From the NCBI RefSeq assembly GCF_005233515.1, contig NZ_QFZZ01000005.1:62001-126000 (forward strand): a stretch of DNA of 64,000 nt, written 5' to 3'. Shown in pieces: positions 36,910 through 45,836 of the stretch. Position 1 is the stretch's first letter. The number at the start of each line of letters is the position of its first letter. The notes under the pieces were generated by a model that made no database searches, was not told where the DNA came from, and saw only the letters and a program-made list of their open reading frames with translations. The translations under genes were made by a program, and so were the position numbers. The stretch comes from Pseudomonas sp. CFBP13508 (GTDB lineage Bacteria; Pseudomonadota; Gammaproteobacteria; Pseudomonadales; Pseudomonadaceae).

Positions 36910-38102
36910 CAGATCGTCCCTCGCAGCGGAGGGTTTTCATCGTTGAGGTAGTAATTGCCCACGGCGTGATACTTCCAGCGCACCGGGTCGTGCAGGGTGT
37001 GCACGCGAGCGTTGCGCCAGTGCCGGTCGAGGCCGTGTTCGCTCAGCGTCGCCTGACTGCCGGCGAGCTCGAACAGCGTGCTGCCAGCGGCGAGGGAAAT
37101 TTCCGTGCTGATCGCCCGCGCTTCGGCAACTGCTATCGACGCGGCGGCGACAGTTTCGGCATTGGTTTCAGCTTGCGCGGCATCGAGGAATTCACCGGCA
37201 CGTTCGAGCAAGGCTTCGGTGGCGTGCAGACGAATGCTCAAGTGGCCGAAGCTCTTCAGCGTCAGCGGATCGTCGGTAGCCTTGTCGTTGCCCGAATCGA
37301 TCCACGGACGGGTCTTGCTGCGCACGAAGTGCAAAGCGTCTTCGTAAGCGGCGCGGGCGATGCCGGTGTCGATGGCGGCGTGGAGAATCTGCGCCAGCGG
37401 GCCGACCGTGGTCGGGCGTTCGAAAGCGCTCTGGAACGGCAGCACGTCTTCGGCCGCTACATACACATCTTCGAACACCACCGAGCCGCTGCCGGTGGTG
37501 CGCTGGCCGAAGCCGCTCCAGTCGTCGATCACCGTCAGGCCCTTGCTCTCGCGCGGGACGAAGGCCAGATGTTGCACGCCGTTTTCATCGACCACCGACG
37601 TCGGAATGCGCTGCGCGTAAATCGCCCCGGTCGAGTAGAACTTGCGACCGTTGATGCGATAACCAGCGCCGTCGCGTTTGAGACTGGTGACACGATCATG
37701 AGCGGTTTTGGTACCCAGTTCCGCCAGCGCATTGCCGAAGCGCTGGCCGGCGAGGACCTCGGCGTACAGGCGCTGTTTCTGTTCATCGCTGCCATTCACG
37801 CGCAGCACTTCCAGTGCGTAGAAATGGTTCTGCGGAATCTGCCCGAGCGAGCCGTCGGCCTGAGCGATGAGTGCGATGACTTTGGCCAGGGTGACGTTGG
37901 ATACGCCCGCGCCGCCATATTCTTTCGGCACGCTGATGCCCCACAGGCCGGAGCGGGAAAACACTTCCAGCTCGGCCAATGGCAGGCGGCGTTCGCGGTC
38001 GCGCAGGGCGCTGTCGCGTTTGAAATCTTCGGCCAGGTCGCTGGCGACGATCAGGGCTTGCTCATCGCTGGTGATGAGCGCGACGTGATGGGAAAGCGTC
38101 AT
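36909..38102 (-). CDS. SfnB-family acyl-CoA dehydrogenase-like oxidoreductase (second)
   Basis: 397 residues with the acyl-CoA dehydrogenase fold used by FMNH2-dependent DszC/SfnB-type enzymes. Landmarks: VPKEYGGAGVSNVTLA, NGRKFYSTGAIYA, DDWSGFGQRTTGSGSV, DRHWRNARVHTLHDPVRWKY. It has no Cys and no Met after the start. It is closely related to the next upstream gene (shared GQRTT and HWRNARVHTLHDPVRWKYH stretches), so they are a tandem duplication. Likely oxygenates an organosulfur compound or supplies an intermediate to the monooxygenase downstream. Confidence 0.87.
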   Translation of the reverse strand: MTLSHHVALITSDEQALIVASDLAEDFKRDSALRDRERRLPLAELEVFSRSGLWGISVPKEYGGAGVSNVTLAKVIALIAQADGSLGQIPQNHFYALEVLRVNGSDEQKQRLYAEVLAGQRFGNALAELGTKTAHDRVTSLKRDGAGYRINGRKFYSTGAIYAQRIPTSVVDENGVQHLAFVPRESKGLTVIDDWSGFGQRTTGSGSVVFEDVYVAAEDVLPFQSAFERPTTVGPLAQILHAAIDTGIARAAYEDALHFVRSKTRPWIDSGNDKATDDPLTLKSFGHLSIRLHATEALLERAGEFLDAAQAETNAETVAAASIAVAEARAISTEISLAAGSTLFELAGSQATLSEHGLDRHWRNARVHTLHDPVRWKYHAVGNYYLNDENPPLRGTI

Positions 38103-38129
38103 AGGGGGTTCTCCAGATGACTGGTCGTC

Positions 38130-39371
38130 TCAGATCCAGGAATGGCGAGCCGGCAAAGTGCCGTTCAGGCGATAGGCGCCGACCGCGTGATATTTCCAGC
38201 GCACCGGGTCGTGCAGGGTGTGCACGCGGGCGTTGCGCCAGTGGCGGTCGAGATTGAATTCGGCGAGGGTCGCGCGGCTGCCGGCCAGTTCGAAGAGCTT
38301 TTCGCTGGCCAGCAGCGAGATCTCGGTAGTCAGTACTTTTGCTTCAGCCACGGCGATCGAAGCGCGAGCAGCGGACTCAGCTGTGAGTGGCGCCGCGTGA
38401 ACCTGATCAAGCACTTGCCCGGCCTTGCGCAGCAGCGCTTCGGCGGCGTGCAGTTCAATTTTCAGTTTGCCGATATCGGCAATCACGTAGAGGTCATCGC
38501 TGGCGCGCTCGACCTTGGCGTCGATCCATGGCCGTGCGCGGGTTTTGACGAAGTCGATGGCGTCGTCGATGGCACCACGGGCGATGCCAGCGTCGATGGC
38601 CGCTTGAATCAGCTGCGACACTGCGCCCTGGGTGTTCGGCTTGTCGTTGATCTTCCAGTTGTCGATGACCAGGCTCGACTCGACGCGCACGTTGTTCAGC
38701 AGGATCGTGCCGCTGGCGGTGGTGCGCTGGCCGAAGCCCGACCAGTCATCGACGATGCGCAAACCCGGCGTGCCGCGCCGGACGAAGGCCAGCACCTGTT
38801 TACCGTCATCGTTCAGCGCTTTCACCGCGACCCAGTGCGCAAACAGCGCGCCGGTTGAATAGAACTTCTGGCCGTTGATCACGTAATCGTCGCCGTCGGC
38901 GCTGATTCGCGCCTTCAGTTCCAGGGTGTTTCTGGTGCCACGTTCCGGGCCGGCATTGCCGATGCGCCAGCCTTCCAGAACGCTCTGGAAAAGCTGTTTT
39001 TTCTGCGCTTGGGTGGCGCTGCCGAGCACCAGATTGATGATGCCAAACTGGTTCTGCGGGATCTGCCCGAGGGCCGGGTCGGCGGCGGAAATGATCGCGA
39101 ATACTTCAGCCAGCGTAACGAACGAAACCTGTGGGCCACCGTATTCGCGCGGGATAGCAATGCTGCCCAGACCGCTGCGGGTGAACTGCTCAATTTCTGA
39201 CCAAGGCAGCTTGCGCTGACGGTCGCGTTTGGCCGCCTGCACGCGGGCGATCTGCGCCAGGTCTTGGGCTGCCTTGATCGCTTGAGCATCGTTGCGCAGT
39301 ACTTGCGCGGGCAACAACAGCGGGGCGATGTCCAGATCGGACTGCACGTTGGCATCTGCAAGACTGGACAT
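38130..39371 (-). CDS. SfnB-family acyl-CoA dehydrogenase-like oxidoreductase (first)
   Basis: 413 residues, same family as the gene at 36909-38102 and probably the first gene of the operon sfnB-type, sfnB-type, monooxygenase, metQNI. Landmarks: IPREYGGPQVSFVTLA, NGQKFYSTGALFA, DDWSGFGQRTTASGTI and the C-terminal HWRNARVHTLHDP. No Cys and no Met after residue 1 in 413 residues. The promoter region upstream holds the shared AT-rich box at 39533. Confidence 0.87.
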   Translation of the reverse strand: MSSLADANVQSDLDIAPLLLPAQVLRNDAQAIKAAQDLAQIARVQAAKRDRQRKLPWSEIEQFTRSGLGSIAIPREYGGPQVSFVTLAEVFAIISAADPALGQIPQNQFGIINLVLGSATQAQKKQLFQSVLEGWRIGNAGPERGTRNTLELKARISADGDDYVINGQKFYSTGALFAHWVAVKALNDDGKQVLAFVRRGTPGLRIVDDWSGFGQRTTASGTILLNNVRVESSLVIDNWKINDKPNTQGAVSQLIQAAIDAGIARGAIDDAIDFVKTRARPWIDAKVERASDDLYVIADIGKLKIELHAAEALLRKAGQVLDQVHAAPLTAESAARASIAVAEAKVLTTEISLLASEKLFELAGSRATLAEFNLDRHWRNARVHTLHDPVRWKYHAVGAYRLNGTLPARHSWI

Positions 39372-39532
39372 CAGTGCCGCTCCCTGGCTGCACGCAATGC
39401 CCTGGCGATCTGCACTGGGGTGATTGTGTTCCGGACCATACCTACCTCACATCTCATGAAAAACGCCGCGAAGTGCGACGATTGAAAGAATGTCCGGTGG
39501 TCCGGTGTATATACCCTAAGCGTGTATAAATA

Positions 39533-39560
39533 TTAAATAAACTAACTTTTAGGAATATGC
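39533..39560 (-). promoter_or_regulatory. AT-rich box of the shared sulfur-promoter type
   Basis: On the plus strand TTAAATAAACTAACTTTTAG then GAATATGC; it is 160-190 bp upstream of the sfnB-type gene. Near-identical to 57869 and 9240. Confidence 0.45.
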
Positions 39561-39634
39561 ATAGAAGGAGGGATGTTCGGCTTGGTTAACGAGTTTCAGG
39601 TGAGAGGTGACTGACCTCCCACCTTAGGCAGGTC

Positions 39635-40399
39635 TCACTTGGTACGCGATTCGGCAGCCTTGAATTCGGGTTTCAACGGGACTTTTACGTACGGATTCAC
39701 GCAACCAATTTTCAACGTACGCGGCGGCGCCCAGCGCGAGTTATTACCGACCCGGTCGAGAATGCAGTACGTCACGTCCAAGCGCAGGTCTTCACCGGCT
39801 TCGACAATGACCGCTGGTGGCACCCAGACCTGAATCGGCAGCCCGACGTCGGCCGCCGTGACAGGCGCCAGGTCCATGCGCACATCGCCCCAGCGCAGGG
39901 TGATGGCGTCGTCTTCGGCCATGTTCACGTAGGGCTCGATGGTCAGCGGCACGCCGCGTTTGATCTGGCTGGGGTTCACGCCCTGACGGCGAATCGCTTC
40001 GGGGATGATCACCGGTGCCAGTTGCTGATTTTCGTCTTCGCACTGCCCGGTGGGCTGGCCACCGGGGCAATCGAGTTTGACCTGCACCCGGGTCGCTGCC
40101 GACAGTGCCGGGCCATGGCCGACCTGCATCACGCGGTAGTGAATGCGCGCGATGCCGTTGCTGATGAAACTCTCCGGCACCCGTAGGCTGACTGACTCAC
40201 CCACATCGGCCGCGCTGAGGACTTTTGACGCGACATAGCATTTGTTCCAGAACAGTTCGATCAGATCGCCAACGTCCATGTCGCCGTAGGGCGGTACATC
40301 GATCAGCAGGTGGGCCGCTGTCGCTTGGTTGATGCCGGTTATTTGTGCGCATGCCAGCGTTGGCGCTGCAAGTTCGGGGGTGTGCGAAGTGCGGGTCAT
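39635..40399 (-). CDS. Unknown protein with two internal beta-sandwich repeats
   Basis: 254 residues, no signal peptide. Residues 31-111 and 151-233 are copies of one module: PYGDMDVGDLIELFW... and PYVNMAEDDAITLRW..., then SAADVG (62-67) and TAADVG (181-186), then IHYRV and DVTYCI, then RVQVKLDC and TLKIGC. Each copy looks like an immunoglobulin-like sandwich. I have the impression that similar modules occur in larger Pseudomonas proteins, but I cannot name the family. The start at 40399 has AAGGAGAG upstream. A long gap on both sides suggests it is transcribed alone. Confidence 0.8.
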   Translation of the reverse strand: MTRTSHTPELAAPTLACAQITGINQATAAHLLIDVPPYGDMDVGDLIELFWNKCYVASKVLSAADVGESVSLRVPESFISNGIARIHYRVMQVGHGPALSAATRVQVKLDCPGGQPTGQCEDENQQLAPVIIPEAIRRQGVNPSQIKRGVPLTIEPYVNMAEDDAITLRWGDVRMDLAPVTAADVGLPIQVWVPPAVIVEAGEDLRLDVTYCILDRVGNNSRWAPPRTLKIGCVNPYVKVPLKPEFKAAESRTK

Positions 40400-40862
40400 C
40401 GGTTTCTCTCCTTGAAGTCTTGCAGCGAAATCCGTTTCTGGAAAGCAAAAAAAGGCGCGAATCAACTGGCAATAAAAGCGACAAGTATTAGCTCGGCTTT
40501 AATGCAAGGTTTTGAACTAAGTGGCGCCGGTTGCCGACTAGATAAAAGTCTGCGGAGAGGGGTGTCAATAGAGGGGTTTAGTTAATCCTTAAATTACAAA
40601 CTAATCAGAAAGCTCCTACGTCATCGAGGCAATACGCCTAGGTGTAGTGGCGAAACCAGCTACAAATAATCGGCAATTGCTCGACTTATCCAGCGTGTTT
40701 ATTCAAGGGCAAACGTGTAGGAGTATGACGATCCAAGTAAGCACTCAACCGTTGCGCAATGTACATTTGTATGCGCTCGCAATGATTAATTGAAGTTTCA
40801 AGTGAGGGGCGGGGAGGTGTAACTTCCATCCGTGGAAGTTTTGGTTGTTGCAGAAGAAGTTC
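40400..40862. other. 463 bp intergenic region, AT-rich, with one stem-loop
   Basis: No open frame of interest. A perfect stem AACTTCCA, loop TCCG, TGGAAGTT at 40821-40840 followed on the plus strand by TTGG lies near the end of tcyN; on the minus strand there is no T-run, so its role as tcyN terminator is doubtful. The rest may hold the promoter of the duplicated-module gene; nothing else seen. Confidence 0.45.
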
Positions 40863-41612
40863 TCAGGCGTGATTCAGAAACTTGCTGAGAAACTGTTGAG
40901 TGCGTTCTTCTTTAGGATTGGCAAACAGTGCCTTGGCTTCACCTTGCTCGACAATTACGCCTTTGTCGAAAAACACTACGCGATTGGCCACGTCACGGGC
41001 AAAGCCCATTTCATGGGTGACAATCACCATGGTGCGATTTTCTTCCGCAAGTCCTCGAATGGTTGCCAGCACCTCGCCAACCAGTTCCGGATCGAGCGCT
41101 GAGGTCGGTTCGTCAAACAGAATGACTTCCGGCTCCATCGCCAGCGCCCGGGCAATCGCCACGCGCTGTTGCTGGCCACCGGAGAGACGGCGCGGATACG
41201 CGTCCTCTTTGCCGGCAAGCCCCACTTTGGTCAGCAGCTTTTTACCCAGGGCAACTGCCTGGTCGCGCGGCATCTTCTTGACCACGATCGGGCCCTCGAT
41301 GACGTTTTCCAAAGCTGTGCGGTGTGGGAACAGGTTGAAATTCTGGAACACGAAGCCGACGTGCTGGCGCAGGTTGCGTACCAGGCTTTGCTGCTGGTTC
41401 AGCGGACGGCTGGTATCGATCTCGATGTCGCCGACCTTGATCCGGCCGCTGGTGGGTTCTTCGAGGAAATTCAGGCAACGCAGGAACGTCGTTTTCCCCG
41501 AGCCACTGGGGCCGATGATCGCGACGACTTCGCCTTCCTTCACCTCAAGGTCGATGCCGTTGAGCACGACCTGACCCTTGAATTGCTTGGTCAGTTTTTC
41601 CACGACAATCAT
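40863..41612 (-). CDS. tcyN: Cystine ABC transporter ATPase
   Basis: 249 residues. Walker A GPSGSGKT, signature LSGGQQQR, Walker [15 protein letters not shown]. Last gene of binding protein - permease - ATPase, the same arrangement as E. coli TcyJ-TcyL-TcyN (FliY-YecS-YecC). It imports cystine or related disulfides, feeding the D-cysteine desulfhydrase gene just upstream of the operon. Confidence 0.88.
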   Translation of the reverse strand: MIVVEKLTKQFKGQVVLNGIDLEVKEGEVVAIIGPSGSGKTTFLRCLNFLEEPTSGRIKVGDIEIDTSRPLNQQQSLVRNLRQHVGFVFQNFNLFPHRTALENVIEGPIVVKKMPRDQAVALGKKLLTKVGLAGKEDAYPRRLSGGQQQRVAIARALAMEPEVILFDEPTSALDPELVGEVLATIRGLAEENRTMVIVTHEMGFARDVANRVVFFDKGVIVEQGEAKALFANPKEERTQQFLSKFLNHA

Positions 41613-41616
41613 CGCG

Positions 41617-42282
41617 TCAGGACTCCTGGTCGTGCCGATTGACCCGCTCTTCCAACTTGTTCTGCAAGTGCGAAAGCACCGTGGCCAGAATCCAGTAGAT
41701 CAGTGCGGCGGCAAGATACATGGTGAAGACTTCGAAAGTCCGGGCGGTAATCAGTTGCGCCTGGCGGAACAGTTCCGGCACCTGAATGGTCGCGGCCAGC
41801 GCCGTGTCCTTGACCAGTGAAATGAAGCTGTTGCCCAGCGGCGGCAAAGCCGTGCGCATCGCTTGCGGCAGGATGGCCCGGCGCAGGGTCTGCGCGCGGG
41901 TCATGCCGATACTGGCAGCAGCTTCCCACTGGCCGCGTTCGATCGAACCGATCGCGGCACGCAGGATTTCACAGGCGTAGGCGGCCATGTTCAGCGAGAA
42001 ACCGATCAGCGCTGCCGGCAGCGGATCAAGCTCCAGGCCCAGTTGCGGCAAGCCGTAATAGATCACGAACAGCTGCACCAGCAACGGCGTGCCGCGAAAG
42101 AACGACACGTAGATGCGGGCCAGCCAACTGACTGATTTGAAGCGCGACAGGCGCATCAGCGCGAGGCCGAAACCCAGCAGCAGACCGAAGAACATTCCGC
42201 CGAGGCTGAGGACTACCGTGTAATACGCGCCCTTCAACAGGAAGGGCGCGGAATCCAGCGCGAGTTGGAAAGCCTCTTCCAT
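41617..42282 (-). CDS. tcyL: Cystine ABC transporter permease
   Basis: 221 residues, HisM/YecS-type permease with [22 protein letters not shown] as ATPase-contact loop. It starts at the last bases of the binding protein gene and ends 4 bp before the ATPase gene. It probably works as a homodimer. Confidence 0.88.
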   Translation of the reverse strand: MEEAFQLALDSAPFLLKGAYYTVVLSLGGMFFGLLLGFGLALMRLSRFKSVSWLARIYVSFFRGTPLLVQLFVIYYGLPQLGLELDPLPAALIGFSLNMAAYACEILRAAIGSIERGQWEAAASIGMTRAQTLRRAILPQAMRTALPPLGNSFISLVKDTALAATIQVPELFRQAQLITARTFEVFTMYLAAALIYWILATVLSHLQNKLEERVNRHDQES

Positions 42283-43082
42283 TATTTAGTGACGTCTGCG
42301 TTGAAGTACTTCTTCGACAGTTTCTCGAGAGTGCCGTCAGCACGCAGTTCGTCGAGCGCCTTGTTCACCGCAGCCAGCAGTTCCGGCTCGCCTTTGCGCA
42401 GGGCGATACCGCTTTCCTGACGCGAGAAGGCCTCACCGGCAGCCACGGTTTTCGGGGCTTTCTTGGCGTATTCGAGGGCAGCCAGACGGTCGATCAGGAT
42501 GGCATCGGTACGACTGTTGTTGAGGTCGGCGAATTTGGTCGGATCATCATCGTAGGTGCGCACGTCAGCACCCGGCACGTTGGCGCGGACCCACTGCTCG
42601 TAGTTGGTGCCCAGGCCGACACCGACTTTCTTGCCGGAGAGGTCAGCGGCAGTCTTGATGTTCAGGGCCGACTCTTTGCTTTTCAGCACGAGGGCCTGGA
42701 TGCCGGACACGGTGTAGGGTTCGGAGAAGTCATACTTCTTCTTGCGCTCGTCGGAGATGGTCACTTGGTTGACCACCAGATCCAGACGCTTGGATTCCAG
42801 CGCAGCGAGGATACCGTCCCATTTGGTCGGCTGGATCTTGGCCTTGACGCCGAGCTTTTGCGCCAGCGCTTCGGACAGCTCGACTTCGAAACCCGACAGC
42901 TTGCCGTTCTCGTCGACGAAGCTGAACGGTGGGTAGGTGCCTTCCAGGCCGACGTTGAGAACGCCCTTGTCCTTGATCTGTTGCAACTGCTCACCGGCCA
43001 CTGCCTGACCGATCAGGCCAGCGCTGAGCGCCAGACCCAGCGAACCGACCAGCAGAGTGCGACGTAGTGCGGAAAAATTCAT
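42282..43082 (-). CDS. tcyJ: Cystine-binding periplasmic protein
   Basis: 266 residues, signal peptide ending near AVAGE. Motifs of the FliY/TcyJ family: LEGTYPPFSFVDENGKLSGFE (in part) and VNQVTISDERKKKYDFSEPY (in part). The association with a D-cysteine desulfhydrase gene 280 bp away is the same as the fliY-dcyD neighbourhood in E. coli, which supports cystine/cysteine as ligand. Confidence 0.88.
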   Translation of the reverse strand: MNFSALRRTLLVGSLGLALSAGLIGQAVAGEQLQQIKDKGVLNVGLEGTYPPFSFVDENGKLSGFEVELSEALAQKLGVKAKIQPTKWDGILAALESKRLDLVVNQVTISDERKKKYDFSEPYTVSGIQALVLKSKESALNIKTAADLSGKKVGVGLGTNYEQWVRANVPGADVRTYDDDPTKFADLNNSRTDAILIDRLAALEYAKKAPKTVAAGEAFSRQESGIALRKGEPELLAAVNKALDELRADGTLEKLSKKYFNADVTK

Positions 43083-43290
43083 GACAAGCCCCTGTGTTTT
43101 CTTATGGAAGACGCTTAAGGAATGTAGGCAAGTTGGTGATTTGAACGACAGCGCTATCCTGCCTTAAAGCAGCTTAAGCGTCTCGCCCGAAATTCGCCTG
43201 CGGCGAGACTATAAGATGTCTGTTTTAGACTTGAAAATACCTAATATGGAATCTTTTATTCATTTAAGGAATATCAGTGACTTCTTAAAC

Positions 43291-43352
43291 GATCGCAGCC
43301 TTCGGCAGCTCCTACAGGTGATCTCATGTTGGAGCTGCCGAAGGCTGCGATC
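43291..43352. repeat. Inverted repeat of the second palindrome family
   Basis: GATCGCAGCCTTCGGCAGCT and inverted partner, as at 4201 and 23729; lies just after the end of dcyD. Confidence 0.85.
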
Positions 43353-43365
43353 TCTTGATCTGCTC

Positions 43366-44358
43366 TTAGAAAGAATCCTTATACGCAAACAACGCCGGCG
43401 CGCCACCGGTGTGCAGGAAGATGATCGGGCCGTCATCGAAGCGCTGCCGGCCGATCCCGTCGAGCAGACCGGCCATCGCCTTACCGGTGTAGACCGGGTC
43501 AAGCAACAGACCTTCCTGAGCCGCCAACAGTTTCACCGCCGCCAGCGTTCCGGCGTTCGGTTCGCCGTAACGCGGGCCGAAATATTCGTCCCACAGCTCG
43601 ACCTTGAAGCTGGCCGGCAACTCGACGCCCAGCAGCTCAGCGGTGCGTTCGGCCAAACCCTGAACCTTCGGGCGCTGATCTTCTTCACTGCGCGAAACGG
43701 TCACGCCGATCACCGGCAGTTGCGGCAGCGCCTCATTCAGCGCCAGCCCCAGACCGCTGTGAGTTCCGGCACTGCCGGAGGCCAGCACCACCGCGGCGAA
43801 ATCGAGGCCGCTGTCCTTGATCTGCTCAGCCAGCTCCAGCCCGGCACGCACATAACCCAAGGCGCCGAGCGCGTTGGAGCCGCCAATCGGCACCAGATAC
43901 GGCTTCTTGCCGTTGCTGCGCAGGCGCACGGCCAGGGCGGCCAGTTGTTCGTCGGCATTGTCGAGGTTGTCGACCAGCTCGACCCTGGTATCGAACAGAT
44001 CCAGCAGCAAGCGGTTGCCGTTGCCGGTGTAATTGCTGTCGTCAGTGCCCAGCGGGTTTTCCAGCAGCGCCACACAGCCCAGACCAAGTCTGGCAGCGAG
44101 GGCAGCGGTCTGGCGCACGTGGTTCGACTGCAGCGCGCCTGCGGTGATCAGCGTGTCGGCGCCTTGTGCCAGCGCGTCGGCGGCGAGGTATTCGAGTTTG
44201 CGCAGCTTGTTGCCACCCATCGCCAGCGGCGTCAGGTCATCGCGCTTGATGTACACCTCGCGACCGAGCCAGGTGGACAGGCGTTCGAGTTTTTCCAGCG
44301 GCGTGGGGTGGCTCAGCAGTTCGAGACGAGGGAAGCGTTGCAGCTGTTGTTTGATCAT
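43366..44358 (-). CDS. dcyD: D-cysteine desulfhydrase
   Basis: 330-residue PLP enzyme that breaks D-cysteine into pyruvate, H2S and ammonia. PLP lysine is Lys51 in [11 protein letters not shown], followed by the [14 protein letters not shown] loop and the C-terminal [13 protein letters not shown]. The HTGG end favours DcyD over ACC deaminase, its close relative. The ATG at 44358 gives the family length. Together with the tcyJLN transporter it would recover sulfur from cystine or D-cysteine. Confidence 0.87.
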   Translation of the reverse strand: MIKQQLQRFPRLELLSHPTPLEKLERLSTWLGREVYIKRDDLTPLAMGGNKLRKLEYLAADALAQGADTLITAGALQSNHVRQTAALAARLGLGCVALLENPLGTDDSNYTGNGNRLLLDLFDTRVELVDNLDNADEQLAALAVRLRSNGKKPYLVPIGGSNALGALGYVRAGLELAEQIKDSGLDFAAVVLASGSAGTHSGLGLALNEALPQLPVIGVTVSRSEEDQRPKVQGLAERTAELLGVELPASFKVELWDEYFGPRYGEPNAGTLAAVKLLAAQEGLLLDPVYTGKAMAGLLDGIGRQRFDDGPIIFLHTGGAPALFAYKDSF

Positions 44359-44549
44359 GGGTCTGTACTGGCGCAGAAGAATGAAAGGACTATAGGCACG
44401 CGTTTTTGCCCGGGCAACCGTCAATCGCTTATAGCCAAATGGACTGAGGCCAGCACTATCGGTTCTTAATTCGTCGGCAAAGGCATGCCGTAAAGTAGGC
44501 GGCGATGACGCGGCCAGACAGTCCGGCCGCCCGTAAGGAGTCTTTTACC

Positions 44550-45476
44550 GTGAGCGAGCGTTCCAGCCATTGGCAATTGCAGACCATCGTCGGCCAGCTG
44601 CGCAGCGCGCGGGATCAGTGGCGCGCACAGAATGGTCGCGCTTCAGGGGAGCAGGGCGGCCGCGAGTTGCCGTCGCGAGCGGCGATGGCGGAAATTCTTG
44701 AGGCGCTGTGTGGTGCGCTGTTCCCGATGCGCCTGGGGCCGGTCGATCTGCGTGAAGAAAGTGAAGACTTCTACGTCGGCCACACACTAGATGTAGCATT
44801 GAATGCATTGCTGGCGCAGACGCGCCTGGAGCTGCGTTACGTTGCTCGCCACAGCGCGCAGGATGACAGTGAAGTCGAGGCCCGGGCCATTCAGATCGTG
44901 CAGGACTTCGCTCTCGCGTTACCGGGTCTGCGCACGCTGCTCGACACCGATGTGCTGGCGGCTTATCACGGCGACCCGGCGGCACGCAGTGTCGATGAAG
45001 TGCTGCTGTGCTATCCGGGCATTCTCGCGGTGATCCACCATCGTCTCGCGCACCATCTGTATCGTGCCGGCCTGCCGCTGCTGGCGCGGATCAGCGCGGA
45101 GATCGCGCATTCGGCGACGGGCATCGATATCCACCCGGGCGCGCAGATCGGCGGCAGTTTCTTTATCGATCACGGCACCGGTGTGGTGATTGGCGAGACT
45201 GCGATCATCGGCGAGCGGGTGCGGATTTATCAGGCGGTCACTTTGGGCGCCAAGCGTTTTCCGGCGGATGAGGACGGCCAGTTGCAGAAGGGCCACCCGC
45301 GCCACCCGATCGTTGAGGATGACGTAGTGATTTACGCCGGGGCGACGATTCTCGGACGGATCACCATAGGCAAGGGCTCGACCATTGGCGGCAACGTCTG
45401 GCTGACGCGTAGCGTGCCGGCGGGGGCGAATCTGACTCAGGCGAATCTGCAGCATGATGACGGGACGCAGAAGTAA
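44550..45476 (+). CDS. Serine acetyltransferase, EpsC-type
   Basis: 308 residues. It makes O-acetylserine, the acceptor for sulfide in cysteine synthesis and the source of the CysB inducer. N-terminal helical domain (to about 190) then left-handed hexapeptide helix (GIDIHPGAQIGGSFFIDHGTG in part, GETAIIGERVRIYQAVTLGA in part). The longer EpsC form, not the short CysE. The start is GTG at 44550: AAGGAG is 9 bases upstream, while the ATG at 44505 has none. Product may feed both sulfide from DcyD and sulfite-derived sulfide. Confidence 0.9.
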   Translation: MSERSSHWQLQTIVGQLRSARDQWRAQNGRASGEQGGRELPSRAAMAEILEALCGALFPMRLGPVDLREESEDFYVGHTLDVALNALLAQTRLELRYVARHSAQDDSEVEARAIQIVQDFALALPGLRTLLDTDVLAAYHGDPAARSVDEVLLCYPGILAVIHHRLAHHLYRAGLPLLARISAEIAHSATGIDIHPGAQIGGSFFIDHGTGVVIGETAIIGERVRIYQAVTLGAKRFPADEDGQLQKGHPRHPIVEDDVVIYAGATILGRITIGKGSTIGGNVWLTRSVPAGANLTQANLQHDDGTQK

Positions 45477-45506
45477 GTCTTGAATCTGCGTTGTTGTATC
45501 GGGCCT

Positions 45507-45572
45507 CTTCGCGAGCAGGCTCGCTCCCACATTGGAATGCGTTTCATATATGGGAGCGAGCCTGCTCGCGAA
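45507..45572. repeat. REP-type inverted pair
   Basis: Inverted GCGAGCAGGCTCGCTCCCA arms in the gap after the serine acetyltransferase gene; the right arm has one changed base. Confidence 0.85.
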
Positions 45573-45715
45573 AGATCTCCAGGCCGGATCAAGGTAGTGG
45601 CCTTCAGCCAATTCATCAGTGAACGAATCCCTCCAAACACACGTCATACCTCTCCTCGGGCGCTGTAGGAAACCTACCGCCCAGCCCTGCGATTAGTCCT
45701 TACCACCCCATTCAT

Positions 45716-45745
45716 GTTTAACTTGAACGTTCATTCAAGTTAAAC
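45716..45745. promoter_or_regulatory. Perfect palindrome upstream of betT, candidate BetI operator
   Basis: GTTTAACTTGAA at 45716-45727 and TTCAAGTTTAAC's mirror (TTCAAGTTAAAC) at 45734-45745, 6 bases apart; the centre TGAACGTTCA is itself a palindrome. It lies about 95 bp before betT. A TetR-type site; BetI is the natural candidate, but no betI gene is in the window. Confidence 0.6.
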
Positions 45746-45836
45746 CGGTGGTTCGCTGCCCGCTCACAACAGGAGGCTTGCCTTTGCTGAGTCCGATCAT
45801 TTCAGCCACGTTTCAACCCCTTGAGGTGCACGTTTC

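Noticed and set aside
43366..44358. ACC deaminase instead of D-cysteine desulfhydrase
   Set aside because: C-terminal HTGG segment and the cystine transporter neighbourhood favour DcyD; enzyme test would decide.
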